Positions 52,568-60,230 of a stretch of DNA of 64,000 nucleotides are shown here, one piece after another. Source of the stretch: Blautia sp. BIOML-A1 (GTDB lineage Bacteria; Bacillota; Clostridia; Lachnospirales; Lachnospiraceae); the NCBI RefSeq assembly GCF_009883055.1, contig NZ_WWVR01000013.1, forward strand, positions 29,229-93,228, written 5' to 3'. Below the pieces are notes generated by a model. That model was given only the letters and a program-made list of their open reading frames with translations. It did no database searches and was not told the DNA's origin. The stretch's first letter is position 1, and every line of letters begins with the position of its first letter. The position numbers were made by a program, and so were the translations under genes.

Positions 52568-52711
52568 TTAGTCAAGATAAATAAAAAGAGAGTTTGTATC
52601 TGTATTCCTCACAAACACTTCTTCCTCTTCTCGTTGTCTTTCCCTGCCACAGCCCTCCATGGCCAGACAGAGCATCAGCAGACATAAAATAAAAATCTGT
52701 TTTTTCCTCAC
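52568..52711 (-). CDS. Small putative lipoprotein (47 aa)
   Basis: A GTG-started frame (52711) with CGGAG 7 bases upstream. It encodes RKKQIFILCLLMLCLAMEGC, a basic N-terminus, hydrophobic core and a Cys at residue 21 that could be a lipidation site (lipobox AMEGC is imperfect), then a charged segment (RERQREEEE) and VFVRNTDTNSLFIYLD before the stop. It may be a small gene or the truncated start of a longer secreted protein. The rest of the 260-base gap between malQ and the hydrolase contains nothing else. Confidence 0.45.
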   Translation of the reverse strand: MRKKQIFILCLLMLCLAMEGCGRERQREEEEVFVRNTDTNSLFIYLD

Positions 52712-52769
52712 ATCATATCTCCGTTTTTATTTTTAGGGTTTCAGAAAAACAGATTTTTATTCATGGATA

Positions 52770-53699
52770 TCAGAAACCTTTTTTCTTTATGTATGTCACA
52801 ATATTGCTCCAGACTTTTTCTTTCTCTTTTTCATTCAGGATCTCATGACGCATTCCCGGATAAAGTTTACCTTTTACATCCAAATATCCGGCACGTCTCA
52901 TCGCATGGACCGCACTGGCAAATTTACGCACATTGCCAAGGCAGGGATCCTCTGCTCCGCTGATAAAAAGAACCGGCATTCTTGGATTTTTACAGTTCCA
53001 TTTATGTACATCATATGCTTTTTTCATAAGTTCGAACAAAGCAAGATAGGCATCATCTGTAAAAGTAAAGCCACATAATTCCGAATCCGCATATGCCTGA
53101 TAAACCGACGGATCAGAGCAGGTCCAGGCATTTGGATTTCCCTCTTTTCTGAATTTCCACACGTAAGCTCCGAAGGAAAGCGTTTCCAGGATATGACTCC
53201 TGTGACGATATCCCAGGATCTTTCCCTCTGCCAAAGCAATCATCTCTCCAAGAATCCTTGCCTTGTTTTCACTTGGCGATCCACACACGATCAGCATATC
53301 CATGCAGTCATCATGCTCACTTGCAAAGGCCCGCACAGCCAGCGATCCCATACTGTGTCCCAAAAGGATCAGCGGAAGATCCGGAAAATATTTACGGATA
53401 TCACAGTTCACTTTTTCAATGTCTTTAAGCATTCCTCTGGCACCACTGCCATACATATAACCAAGGTCCTCTCTGGTACGGACGCTTTTGCCATGTCCTC
53501 TGTGATCATGGATCACTGTCACAAATCCCTGTTCTGCGAGATATTCCATAAATGGTATGTAACGTTCCTTATGTTCACACATTCCATGAACAAGCTGAAT
53601 GATTGCTCTGTACGGTTTCTGTTCCGGACAGATGCACAGAGCAGAAATTTCCAGCCCATCTGCCTCCGATCTGAAAAAATCTTCGTATTTTTTTACCAT
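52770..53699 (-). CDS. Alpha/beta hydrolase (lysophospholipase/monoglyceride lipase-like)
   Basis: A 309-residue cytosolic hydrolase of the Hydrolase_4 type. The oxyanion-hole segment QLVHGMCEH (about 35-43), the nucleophile elbow ILLGHSMGSLAV with Ser116, the acid in FISGAEDPCLG and the base in YPGMRHEILNE form a full triad. DHRGHGKS is family-typical. Substrate is likely a monoacylglycerol or lysophospholipid. ATG 53699 has GAGGAGG 8-9 bases upstream; the longer frame is rejected. It diverges from the DUF5067-like gene. Confidence 0.9.
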   Translation of the reverse strand: MVKKYEDFFRSEADGLEISALCICPEQKPYRAIIQLVHGMCEHKERYIPFMEYLAEQGFVTVIHDHRGHGKSVRTREDLGYMYGSGARGMLKDIEKVNCDIRKYFPDLPLILLGHSMGSLAVRAFASEHDDCMDMLIVCGSPSENKARILGEMIALAEGKILGYRHRSHILETLSFGAYVWKFRKEGNPNAWTCSDPSVYQAYADSELCGFTFTDDAYLALFELMKKAYDVHKWNCKNPRMPVLFISGAEDPCLGNVRKFASAVHAMRRAGYLDVKGKLYPGMRHEILNEKEKEKVWSNIVTYIKKKGF

Positions 53700-53782
53700 A
53701 AGCACTTCCTCCTCTTCGTAAAAAGAAATCCCCCTCTGCTTTCTCTGTAATGTTAAGGTTATTTTATGACCTGTAATTGTCC

Positions 53783-53812
53783 TTGTCAAGTGAGGTTCCC
53801 CTCTGCTATAAT
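53783..53812 (+). promoter_or_regulatory. Promoter for DUF5067-like gene
   Basis: TTGTCA and TATAAT with an 18-base spacer, and a very short leader containing AAGGAGG. Confidence 0.55.
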
Positions 53813-53831
53813 AAGAAAAAAGGAGGCTCTA

Positions 53832-54938
53832 ATGAGAAAAAATAAAAATAAGCCAGAAACTGTTGATACTTCTTCTGTTTCTGAGACAGAAGAACTCAAC
53901 GTTCCCAGAAAGAAAAAAAAGAAAACAGGACTGGTCGTTTTTCTGATCATACTCGTTCTTGCTGTTGCTGGTGCAGCGGCCTGCTATTTTATGGAACGAC
54001 AGAAACCGATCTCCACAACCAGAAACTATCTTGAGAATGTTCAGGCGATGAACTTCGATGGTATGAAAAATCTTCTGCAGAGCAATGATATGTCTGCCCT
54101 GGACAATGCCGATATCACAAGTGAGGCTTACACCAACTTCTTCAAAGCCATCAATCAGAAGATGACTTTTGAGATCCGTAAGACGAAATTCAATATCCAG
54201 AATGGAACTGCAACTGTAACCGCACATATCAAATATATTGATGGCTCCGATATTTACAAAGAAGCTGTCACTGAATTTTTTCAACAGATTGCATCTTCCG
54301 CATTCTCAGGTGAGACAACAACAGCAGAAGAAACCCAGAAGAAGCTTGCCGCTCTTCTTGAGGAAAAGTCAGGTTCCGTAGCCGATAAGTTTACAGAAAC
54401 GGATATCAGTTATCCTCTTATCAAGGCTGACGGCAAATGGAAGATCGTCTCTCTGGATGATGAGACAGTTAAGATCATGTCCGCTAATTTTGTCAATGTG
54501 CAGGATGAGATCACGCAGCCGCTTTCTGAGTCCGGAACTTCTGATTCATCAGCCACACCGACTTCCGACAGTTCTATTGATATGACTACTGACAAATTCG
54601 CCATTCATTATACCAGCTGTCGTGTTACCAATGATTATGCCGGAAATCCCTGCATCCTGATCTATTACGATTATACCAACAAAAACAGTTCACCTTCCAG
54701 TGCTATGACAGATGTTCGTCTTCAGGCGATACAGAATGGACAGACACTGGAAATCACCCTTCCTGCTGAGGATGATACTTCTGTAGATCAGTTCATATCC
54801 GAGGTAAATCCTGGCCAGACAGTGAATGTGTGTCAGGTATTTTCCCTCAAAGATAAATCTGACATAACTATTCAGGCGAGCGATAATTATGCTATTGGCG
54901 GTGGAACCGTTACTTCTCAGATTTTAAAAGTTCAATAA
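53832..54938 (+). CDS. Membrane-anchored DUF5067-like protein
   Basis: A 368-residue protein with a basic cytoplasmic N-terminus (PRKKKKKTG), one membrane segment (about 31-53) and a large extracytoplasmic part. About 60-215 resembles a DUF4878/NTF2-like fold (NYLENVQAMNFDGMKNLLQ, then YPLIKADGKWKIVSLD). After a Ser/Thr linker the C-terminal 115 residues (DKFAIHYTSCRVTNDYAG, LIYYDYTNKNSSPSSA, NVCQVFSLKDKSDITIQ) match the DUF5067 pattern. ATG 53832 is set by AAGGAGG 6 bases upstream. Function unknown; often wall-associated in clostridia. Confidence 0.8.
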   Translation: MRKNKNKPETVDTSSVSETEELNVPRKKKKKTGLVVFLIILVLAVAGAAACYFMERQKPISTTRNYLENVQAMNFDGMKNLLQSNDMSALDNADITSEAYTNFFKAINQKMTFEIRKTKFNIQNGTATVTAHIKYIDGSDIYKEAVTEFFQQIASSAFSGETTTAEETQKKLAALLEEKSGSVADKFTETDISYPLIKADGKWKIVSLDDETVKIMSANFVNVQDEITQPLSESGTSDSSATPTSDSSIDMTTDKFAIHYTSCRVTNDYAGNPCILIYYDYTNKNSSPSSAMTDVRLQAIQNGQTLEITLPAEDDTSVDQFISEVNPGQTVNVCQVFSLKDKSDITIQASDNYAIGGGTVTSQILKVQ

Positions 54939-54947
54939 TTTTTTACG

Positions 54948-54979
54948 AAATATTCGCAGTAAATCTACTGCGAATATTT
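54948..54979 (+). terminator. Terminator of DUF5067-like gene
   Basis: AAATATTCGCAGTA and TACTGCGAATATTT arms, 4-base loop, then an eight-T tract. Confidence 0.9.
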
Positions 54980-55032
54980 TTTTTACTTTATGGAATACTA
55001 AAACCACAAGAACAAGGAAAGGATGATCATCT

Positions 55033-55251
55033 ATGGAAAATAAATTTCTGAACTGTTTCGCATTAACTGTTTCTATCATTGGAGCTCTAAACTGGGGACT
55101 GATCGGATTTTTTAATCTGAACCTTGTGGCCCTCCTTTTTGGAAGCATGAGCTGGATTTCCAGAATCATTTATGCTCTGGTAGGACTCTGTGGTCTTTAT
55201 CTGTTTTCTTTCTATGGAATGACAGCTGAAGATCAGACAAAAGTCAGCTGA
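55033..55251 (+). CDS. DUF378 family small membrane protein
   Basis: A 72-residue protein with two membrane helices (about 5-25 and 40-62). The pattern LTVSIIGALNWGLIGFFNLNLV and SRIIYALVGLCGLYLF is typical of DUF378 (YuzA). AGGAAAGGATGATCAT precedes the start. Function unknown. Confidence 0.9.
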   Translation: MENKFLNCFALTVSIIGALNWGLIGFFNLNLVALLFGSMSWISRIIYALVGLCGLYLFSFYGMTAEDQTKVS

Positions 55252-55264
55252 AGATCAAAAAGAA

Positions 55265-55290
55265 AAGGACTCTGAATTCTCAGAGTCCTT
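55265..55290 (+). terminator. Terminator of DUF378 gene
   Basis: AAGGACTCTGA and TCAGAGTCCTT arms with a 4-base loop, immediately before the convergent tRNA-Gly; could also end the tRNA transcript. Confidence 0.75.
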
Positions 55291-55293
55291 AAG

Positions 55294-55366
55294 AGCGATA
55301 GACGGGGCTCGAACCCGCGGTCTCGACCTTGGCAAGGTCGCGCGTTACCAACTACGCCACTATCGC
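55294..55366 (-). tRNA. tRNA-Gly (GCC), second copy
   Basis: The minus-strand sequence is base-for-base the same 73-nt tRNA as 10915-10987 (anticodon GCC). It is transcribed after the tRNA-Gly (UCC) gene, 5 bases away. Confidence 0.97.
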
Positions 55367-55371
55367 ATAAG

Positions 55372-55442
55372 AGCGGGTGATGGGAATCGAACCCACGTAT
55401 CCAGCTTGGAAGGCTGGTGTTCTACCATTGAACTACACCCGC
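55372..55442 (-). tRNA. tRNA-Gly (UCC)
   Basis: A 71-nt cloverleaf on the minus strand: acceptor GCGGGTG/CACCCGC with discriminator T, D loop AATGGTA, anticodon loop CTTCCAA (anticodon TCC) and GGGTTCGATTCCC T arm. CCA is not encoded. Confidence 0.97.
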
Positions 55443-55493
55443 ATATCGCTGTGCTTGCGTTGCGTTTGTGTTTCGCTCGCTTCAACGATATTG

Positions 55494-55522
55494 AGTATAT
55501 CTTATTACTCAGTATTTGTCAA
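55494..55522 (-). promoter_or_regulatory. Promoter for the tRNA-Gly pair
   Basis: Minus-strand TTGACA (55517-55522) and TATACT (55494-55499) with a 17-base spacer, about 52 bases before the first tRNA. Confidence 0.75.
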
Positions 55523-55589
55523 CAGGTTTTTTTAACTTTTTTCAATTTTTTTTATTTTATATTTTTTCCTGTTTTTATATCATAAATCC

Positions 55590-56522
55590 TCAATTTTCCC
55601 AGTCCCAGACATCTGCTTTGGAAACAGCACTTCTGGACTTCTTGATCACAAGTTCCGGACTCTTGGCACTGACCTTGGTATTAGCCGGAATTGATTCTGT
55701 AATAAATGTATTACCACCGATGATCGTATTCTCACCAATAACAGTCTCTCCTCCAAGTACAGAAGCATTCGAATAAATTGTCACATTATCACAAATAGTC
55801 GGATGACGTTTGATGTTTGCAAGCTGCTGTCCCTGTCTGGTGGAAAGTGCTCCGAGCGTCACACCCTGATAAAGCTTCACATTGCGTCCAATCTCTGTCG
55901 TCTCACCGATGACAACACCGGTTCCATGGTCGATAAAGAAATAATCTCCGATCGTCGCACCCGGGTTAATATCAATGCCAGTCTTGCCATGTGCATATTC
56001 TGTCATAATTCTCGGAATATACGGAACTTCTTCTTTATATAAAATATGTGCCAGACGATATACATAAATCGCAAACAATCCTGGATAAGAAGAAATGATC
56101 TCTTCTTTACTCTTTGCTGCCGGGTCTCCATCAAAGCCCGCCTGAACATCCTTCAAAAGGCGCTGCTGCACATCAGGAAGCTGTTCAAAAAATCCACCAC
56201 AGATACGATCCGCTTCTTCTGATGCCCCATCCTGTTCCATTTGGGGATTCGCATACAGAAGTGCAATTTCTATCTGTTCTTTAAGTCTGTCATAAAGATC
56301 ATTCAGACGATATCCCGCAAAATGCTCCGGAAACATCTTTGCCGCAGAGTCATTCCAGAAATATCCTGGAAAAATAATGGAACGAAGTTCCTTGACCATA
56401 TCGATTACTGCTGCCCTGCTTGGAAGCTCCCTGTTATTTTGGGGCATAAATAATTCTTCGTTTCTATAATTCTGGGTCAGAACTTCTGTAGCTCTGACGA
56501 TTACATCTTTTTTTCTGTTCAT
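55590..56522 (-). CDS. cysE: Serine O-acetyltransferase (EpsC/CysE type)
   Basis: A 310-residue acetyltransferase making O-acetylserine for cysteine synthesis. The N-terminal helical domain (about 1-170, ending YPGLFAIYVYRLAHILY) leads into the left-handed beta-helix with hexapeptide repeats: DINPGATIGDYFFIDHGTGVVIGETTEIG, with catalytic His in FIDHGTG, then VTIYSNASVLGGETVIGENTIIGG. The C-terminal tail ends WDWEN. Length fits the longer EpsC branch. It may connect with the sulfite reductase at 59.1 kb in sulfur assimilation. Confidence 0.94.
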   Translation of the reverse strand: MNRKKDVIVRATEVLTQNYRNEELFMPQNNRELPSRAAVIDMVKELRSIIFPGYFWNDSAAKMFPEHFAGYRLNDLYDRLKEQIEIALLYANPQMEQDGASEEADRICGGFFEQLPDVQQRLLKDVQAGFDGDPAAKSKEEIISSYPGLFAIYVYRLAHILYKEEVPYIPRIMTEYAHGKTGIDINPGATIGDYFFIDHGTGVVIGETTEIGRNVKLYQGVTLGALSTRQGQQLANIKRHPTICDNVTIYSNASVLGGETVIGENTIIGGNTFITESIPANTKVSAKSPELVIKKSRSAVSKADVWDWEN

Positions 56523-56660
56523 GGATCTAAACCTCTTTCCGCAATTTCTGCAAAGATGCTAATACCTGATGTATTACTACTCTGCGGATTTCTTTCTTTA
56601 TATCATATTATAGGATTCTTTTTCCGTCAATAAAAGATTCTTTTTCTGTACAAAAAAGAA

Positions 56661-56689
56661 TTGACCTTTCGCTGCTCAGACTATATAAT
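56661..56689 (+). promoter_or_regulatory. Promoter for tRNA-Ser
   Basis: TTGACC and TATAAT, spacer 17, about 32 bases before the tRNA. Confidence 0.8.
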
Positions 56690-56721
56690 GGAACATGGTC
56701 AGGACATTTTGTTTTGAGTCC

Positions 56722-56809
56722 GGAGATGTACCCAAGTGGCTGAAGGGTCCGCACTCGAAATGCGGTAGGCCGGGCAACCGGTGCGAGGGTTCAAATCCCT
56801 CCATCTCCG
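56722..56809 (+). tRNA. tRNA-Ser (CGA)
   Basis: An 88-nt tRNA with acceptor GGAGATG/CATCTCC and discriminator G, anticodon loop CTCGAAA (anticodon CGA), a long variable arm (TAGGCCGGGCAACCGGTGC) typical of serine tRNAs, and T arm GAGGGTTCAAATCCCTC. Confidence 0.97.
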
Positions 56810-56810
56810 C

Positions 56811-56839
56811 TTGACAAACAGAATATTATCTGCTATAAT
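56811..56839 (+). promoter_or_regulatory. Promoter for tRNA-Trp
   Basis: TTGACA and TATAAT with a 17-base spacer, a consensus promoter located between the two tRNAs, so tRNA-Trp is expressed independently of tRNA-Ser. Confidence 0.85.
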
Positions 56840-56880
56840 TCATTTTGTTGCAGATAAAGTTGCAATTATTACAATAATAT

Positions 56881-56951
56881 AGGGGATTGGTCAAATGGTA
56901 TGATAGGGGTCTCCAAAACCTTTGGTGGGAGTTCGATTCTCTCATCCCCTG
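56881..56951 (+). tRNA. tRNA-Trp (CCA)
   Basis: A 71-nt tRNA: acceptor AGGGGAT/ATCCCCT with discriminator G, D loop AATGGTA, anticodon loop CTCCAAA (anticodon CCA) and T arm GGGAGTTCGATTCTCTC. The anticodon stem GGGGT/ACCTT has two G-T pairs, weaker than usual. No encoded CCA. Confidence 0.93.
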
Positions 56952-56957
56952 CTTAAC

Positions 56958-56993
56958 AAAGCGTGTAAACCTTGAATAAGGATTACACGCTTT
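56958..56993. terminator. Terminator after tRNA-Trp
   Basis: AAAGCGTGTAAACC and GGATTACACGCTTT arms, 8-base loop, then a T run; also faces the converging MmcQ-MGMT gene. Confidence 0.88.
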
Positions 56994-57003
56994 ATTTTTT
57001 ATC

Positions 57004-57624
57004 TCAGATCCCATATTTTTTCAGATCAACTTTCCCATCGATCACTTCCACGCCATCTGCCTTTAGAAGTTTTGCCTGTGCACCCTTTCCCCCAAAAGCA
57101 AATTCTCCTGCCAGTTCTCCCTTCGCATTTACGACACGAAAACAGGGTATATGCTCCGGATCCGGATTTTTATGAAGAGCATTTCCCACAGCTCTTGCCA
57201 TTTTTGCATCACCGGCCATCTCTGCAACCTTTCCATAAGTTGCCACATGTCCTTTCGGAATCCTTTTGACTGCTTCATAAATGCGCTTCGTCGGGCTGTC
57301 TGAGATAATATCATAGCTTTCTGCGATCATCCTTCTGATATCTTCATCTGGTATGCTTCCATCCAGAATGATCGTATTCCAGTGTTCTTTATTCTGATGG
57401 TATCCAGCAATGACGGAATCGTAAGCTGCACGCCAGAAATCGCGCCATTCCGGACTTACCTTCACATTCAGATTAATATAACCATTTCTCTCATAAATCC
57501 ACAGAAATGCTTTTTTGCTTTCCTTCACTCTCACCAGCTGCCAGTTTGGATCACGAAAGGGTCTGTCTTCATATACATTCTGAAAGGACATCCCATATTC
57601 AAGTGCTTCTTCACGTGTCAACAT
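57004..57624 (-). CDS. MmcQ/YjbR domain fused to an alkyltransferase-like (MGMT) domain
   Basis: A 206-residue fusion. Residues 1-108 follow the MmcQ/YjbR pattern (LTREEALEYGMSFQNVYEDRPF, YINLNVKVSPEW, HWNTIILDGSIPDEDIRRMI). Residues 110-200 form an O6-alkylguanine transferase DNA-binding domain with IPKGHVATYGKVAEMAG and the reactive-site motif IPCFRVV. The acceptor Cys161 is kept but the usual His of PCHRV is Phe. It probably recognises alkylated DNA; whether it repairs directly or only flags damage, as ATL proteins do, is unclear. Confidence 0.85.
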   Translation of the reverse strand: MLTREEALEYGMSFQNVYEDRPFRDPNWQLVRVKESKKAFLWIYERNGYINLNVKVSPEWRDFWRAAYDSVIAGYHQNKEHWNTIILDGSIPDEDIRRMIAESYDIISDSPTKRIYEAVKRIPKGHVATYGKVAEMAGDAKMARAVGNALHKNPDPEHIPCFRVVNAKGELAGEFAFGGKGAQAKLLKADGVEVIDGKVDLKKYGI

Positions 57625-57661
57625 AACTGCTCATCTCCATTTTCTCAATCTTGTAAGCGAA

Positions 57662-57686
57662 ATACCCGGAGCAAAACTCCGGGTAT
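57662..57686. terminator. Terminator of dipeptidase gene
   Basis: ATACCCGGAG and CTCCGGGTAT arms with a 5-base loop, 26 bases past the dipeptidase stop, T-rich beyond. Confidence 0.75.
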
Positions 57687-57711
57687 CATTTTGGATCATA
57701 TTCTAATGCTG

Positions 57712-59070
57712 TCAGATAGCAAGCAAGTTTTTGATTGCTTCTATATACACAAGCACTGCCTGTTCCATGCCTGATACAAGAATAAATTCATCTGCACCAT
57801 GGATACGGTAGTCGATTCCAGGCATTTCAGGACCAAATGCAATAATATTCTTAAGTGATTTTGCATAGGTTCCTCCACCGATTACCATTGGTTTATTTTC
57901 TGTATCACCGGTTACATCCACATAAGCTTTGTAAAGTGCATTGACAAGAGGAGATTCTTTTGGGAAAAACAGTGCATCTCCGATTCCGAGAAGTTCAATA
58001 CGTCCATTCTCATCCTCAAGTTGACCTTCGCACATCTTACGGATCTCATCTGCTTTCAGAGTAACCGGAACGCGGATATCGATTGTGCATGTAATCTGTC
58101 CATCCTCTGTCTTAACGATTCCATTACACAAAGTCAGCTCACCATATTCATCCTCAAATTTAAGTCCAACACCTGAACCATCACAGGCTGTACCTATATG
58201 CGCATTATAAAATTTCACAAAATCATCTTCAAATCCGGCTTTTGCAAGACATTCACAGATTACTCCTGCTGCATTAACTCCCAACGTTGGTGTACTTGCA
58301 TGTGCCGGAATTCCCTTTGCATAAATACTGATCTGTCCGTTCTCTTCCGTCACTTTATATTCCTGGAGTTTGGTTTCTGCAAAAACTGCCTCCAGTTTAT
58401 CCTTCAGTCCCTCTTCTGCCGGGATGACTGTATTACAGGTGTCACATACTGCATTGGAAACAAATCCGCCATTCATGGAAATAATTCTGGTATTCTTTGA
58501 ATGCGCCTTCATTATTACCATGCCCTTCTCGCCATGAATACACGGAAAACTTGCATCCGGAGTAAATCCACAGGTTACTTCTTCCGCAACTTTATTGTAA
58601 TGTTCCATACATTTGGAACCAGTTTCCTCATTGCAGCCCATGATGAGGCGAACTCTTTTATTCAGTTTCACTCCAGAATCACGGAGAAGTTTCATTGCAT
58701 AAAGTGCCTCCAGGACCGGTCCCTTATCATCTGTCGTACCACGTCCATAAACATGGTCTCCATCACGGGTAAGAGTAAAAGGATCATATGTCCAGTCACC
58801 GCCTACCGGCACAATATCAAGATGTCCGGCAATTCCAACGATTTCCTCTCCTTCTCCCATCTCTGCATATCCACAGTAATTGTCCAGATTTACGGTCTTA
58901 AAACCAAGTTCATCAGCAATCTTAAGGCCTTCCTCCAAAGCCTTTGCAGGTCCTTCACCAAAAGGCATTCCCTCTGCCGGAGTACCTAGCTGTGAGTCAA
59001 TTGCAACAAGTCTTCCGAGATTATTGAGCATTTCTTCTGATAATTCATGAATCTGTTCTTTTATATCCAT
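57712..59070 (-). CDS. pepV: Sapep/PepV family metal-dependent dipeptidase
   Basis: A 452-residue M20 peptidase releasing amino acids from dipeptides in the cytoplasm. The two-metal site is visible in GIAGHLDIVPVGGDW (His, Asp), YGRGTTDDKGPVLEALYAMK (bridging Asp), IMGCNEETGSKCMEHY (Glu pair), TPDASFPCIHGEKG and the terminal GIDYRIHGADEFI. An inserted lid domain (about 185-330) is expected. Length agrees with PepV relatives. Symbol by similarity; the exact subfamily name may differ. Confidence 0.9.
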   Translation of the reverse strand: MDIKEQIHELSEEMLNNLGRLVAIDSQLGTPAEGMPFGEGPAKALEEGLKIADELGFKTVNLDNYCGYAEMGEGEEIVGIAGHLDIVPVGGDWTYDPFTLTRDGDHVYGRGTTDDKGPVLEALYAMKLLRDSGVKLNKRVRLIMGCNEETGSKCMEHYNKVAEEVTCGFTPDASFPCIHGEKGMVIMKAHSKNTRIISMNGGFVSNAVCDTCNTVIPAEEGLKDKLEAVFAETKLQEYKVTEENGQISIYAKGIPAHASTPTLGVNAAGVICECLAKAGFEDDFVKFYNAHIGTACDGSGVGLKFEDEYGELTLCNGIVKTEDGQITCTIDIRVPVTLKADEIRKMCEGQLEDENGRIELLGIGDALFFPKESPLVNALYKAYVDVTGDTENKPMVIGGGTYAKSLKNIIAFGPEMPGIDYRIHGADEFILVSGMEQAVLVYIEAIKNLLAI

Positions 59071-59135
59071 AACTGCCTCCCATTTATTTCAGTTTTTGCT
59101 AAAAACTTATCTTCTCCTATCCTAGCAGATATTTC

Positions 59136-60020
59136 TTATTCAATCAACTCTTTCTCTACATTTTCAAATCCAATTCTCTCAATCGTTTCCGCAAAGCGTT
59201 CTCCCTTCATACCATTGTCTCTGAAAAATAGAATTGCTTTTTCAATAACATTGAGAGCTTCTTCTTTTGTGGTAAAAATTTTGTTAAGTGCTCTTCCCTT
59301 TGCCGTTTTTTTGCCCCAGCGTCCTCCGATATAGATTTTATATCCATAAGTGCCATCTTCAATTGTATGGAAAGGACATTTTCCTATACAGCGTCCACAA
59401 TGCCTGCACTGTTCTTCGTCAATCTGAATTTTTCCGTCTGCAACTTTTGCCACATGGTTCGGGCATACCGCCTCTATCGCACATTTTTTGCAGCCTTTAC
59501 ACATATCTGTGTCAACCACCGGAATTCTCTGTCCGATAATCCCCACATCATTCAGATTCGGCTTTACACAGTTATTCGGACATCCACCTACAGCAATCTT
59601 AAATTTATGTGGCAGTGCAACCTCTCTGTATCCTTCATAAAAGCGCTTATAAATCTCCTCAGAAAGTGCATAGGAATCCAGAAGGCCATATTGGCAGGTT
59701 GTTCCCTTGCAGGATACCACCGGCCGCACTTTAGCACCAGTTCCTCCCGTCACCAGACCTTCTTTTGCAATAAACTGCTGAAATTCATTAATCTTATCAT
59801 AAGGAATTCCCTGTATCTCCACAGAAAGTCTTGTCGTATACAGAAGATTTCCATTTCCAAATTTCTCTGCCGCATCTGCCATACAGCGATGCTGTGCAGC
59901 TGTTACCTTGCCATTTACAGTAAGTACACGTGCGGAAAACAGATCTGTTCCTCTGTTATTCAAAAAGCCCATTCCTTTTACTCTTTTTTCATCTTCTTTG
60001 CTGACAGTTAATGCTGACAT
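59136..60020 (-). CDS. Small siroheme sulfite/nitrite reductase-like protein with ferredoxin domain
   Basis: A 294-residue reductase. Siroheme-4Fe-4S ligands are Cys104 and Cys109 (SCKGTTCQYG) and Cys147 and Cys151 (GGCPNNCVKPNLNDVG), and a two-cluster ferredoxin domain follows (CKGCKKCAIEAVCP and CRHCGRCIGKCP, about 173-220). The N-terminal third carries half of the usual duplicated ferrodoxin-like fold (LLYTTRLSVEIQGIPYDK). It resembles AsrC and the small single-subunit sulfite reductases. AsrA and AsrB partners are not adjacent. Substrate, sulfite or nitrite, is not settled. A LysR regulator is divergently transcribed beside it. Confidence 0.87.
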   Translation of the reverse strand: MSALTVSKEDEKRVKGMGFLNNRGTDLFSARVLTVNGKVTAAQHRCMADAAEKFGNGNLLYTTRLSVEIQGIPYDKINEFQQFIAKEGLVTGGTGAKVRPVVSCKGTTCQYGLLDSYALSEEIYKRFYEGYREVALPHKFKIAVGGCPNNCVKPNLNDVGIIGQRIPVVDTDMCKGCKKCAIEAVCPNHVAKVADGKIQIDEEQCRHCGRCIGKCPFHTIEDGTYGYKIYIGGRWGKKTAKGRALNKIFTTKEEALNVIEKAILFFRDNGMKGERFAETIERIGFENVEKELIE

Positions 60021-60069
60021 ATCTTATCTCCCATCCTGTTTCTTATTTATTCGTAACAGTTCAGTATCC

Positions 60070-60115
60070 TCACAGTTACAAGTCAAAATGTTATTGTTCA
60101 CAGTTACGTCAAAAT
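60070..60115. repeat. Direct repeats between sulfite reductase and lysR genes
   Basis: TCACAGTTACAAGTCAAAAT (60070-60089) and TCACAGTTACGTCAAAAT (60098-60115) are repeated 28 bases apart in the divergent control region of 210 bases. They could be LysR-type operator half-sites. They also resemble a piece of the dispersed repeat (TTCACAGTAACTTGGTCAAA), so a degenerate repeat is an alternative. No clear promoter is assigned to either gene. Confidence 0.45.
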
Positions 60116-60230
60116 TCATTTTGCTGGCTCACATTCATAATATACCACTTGAGTATGTATTTGAAAAATGATATTATTTTATAGAAACAATAGGTATTAT
60201 CTATATCAAAAGGAAACAAAATAAAACAAA

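Noticed and set aside
56523..56660. T-box or riboswitch upstream of the serine acetyltransferase
   Set aside because: The leader is short and lacks the T-box sequence or any conserved aptamer pattern.
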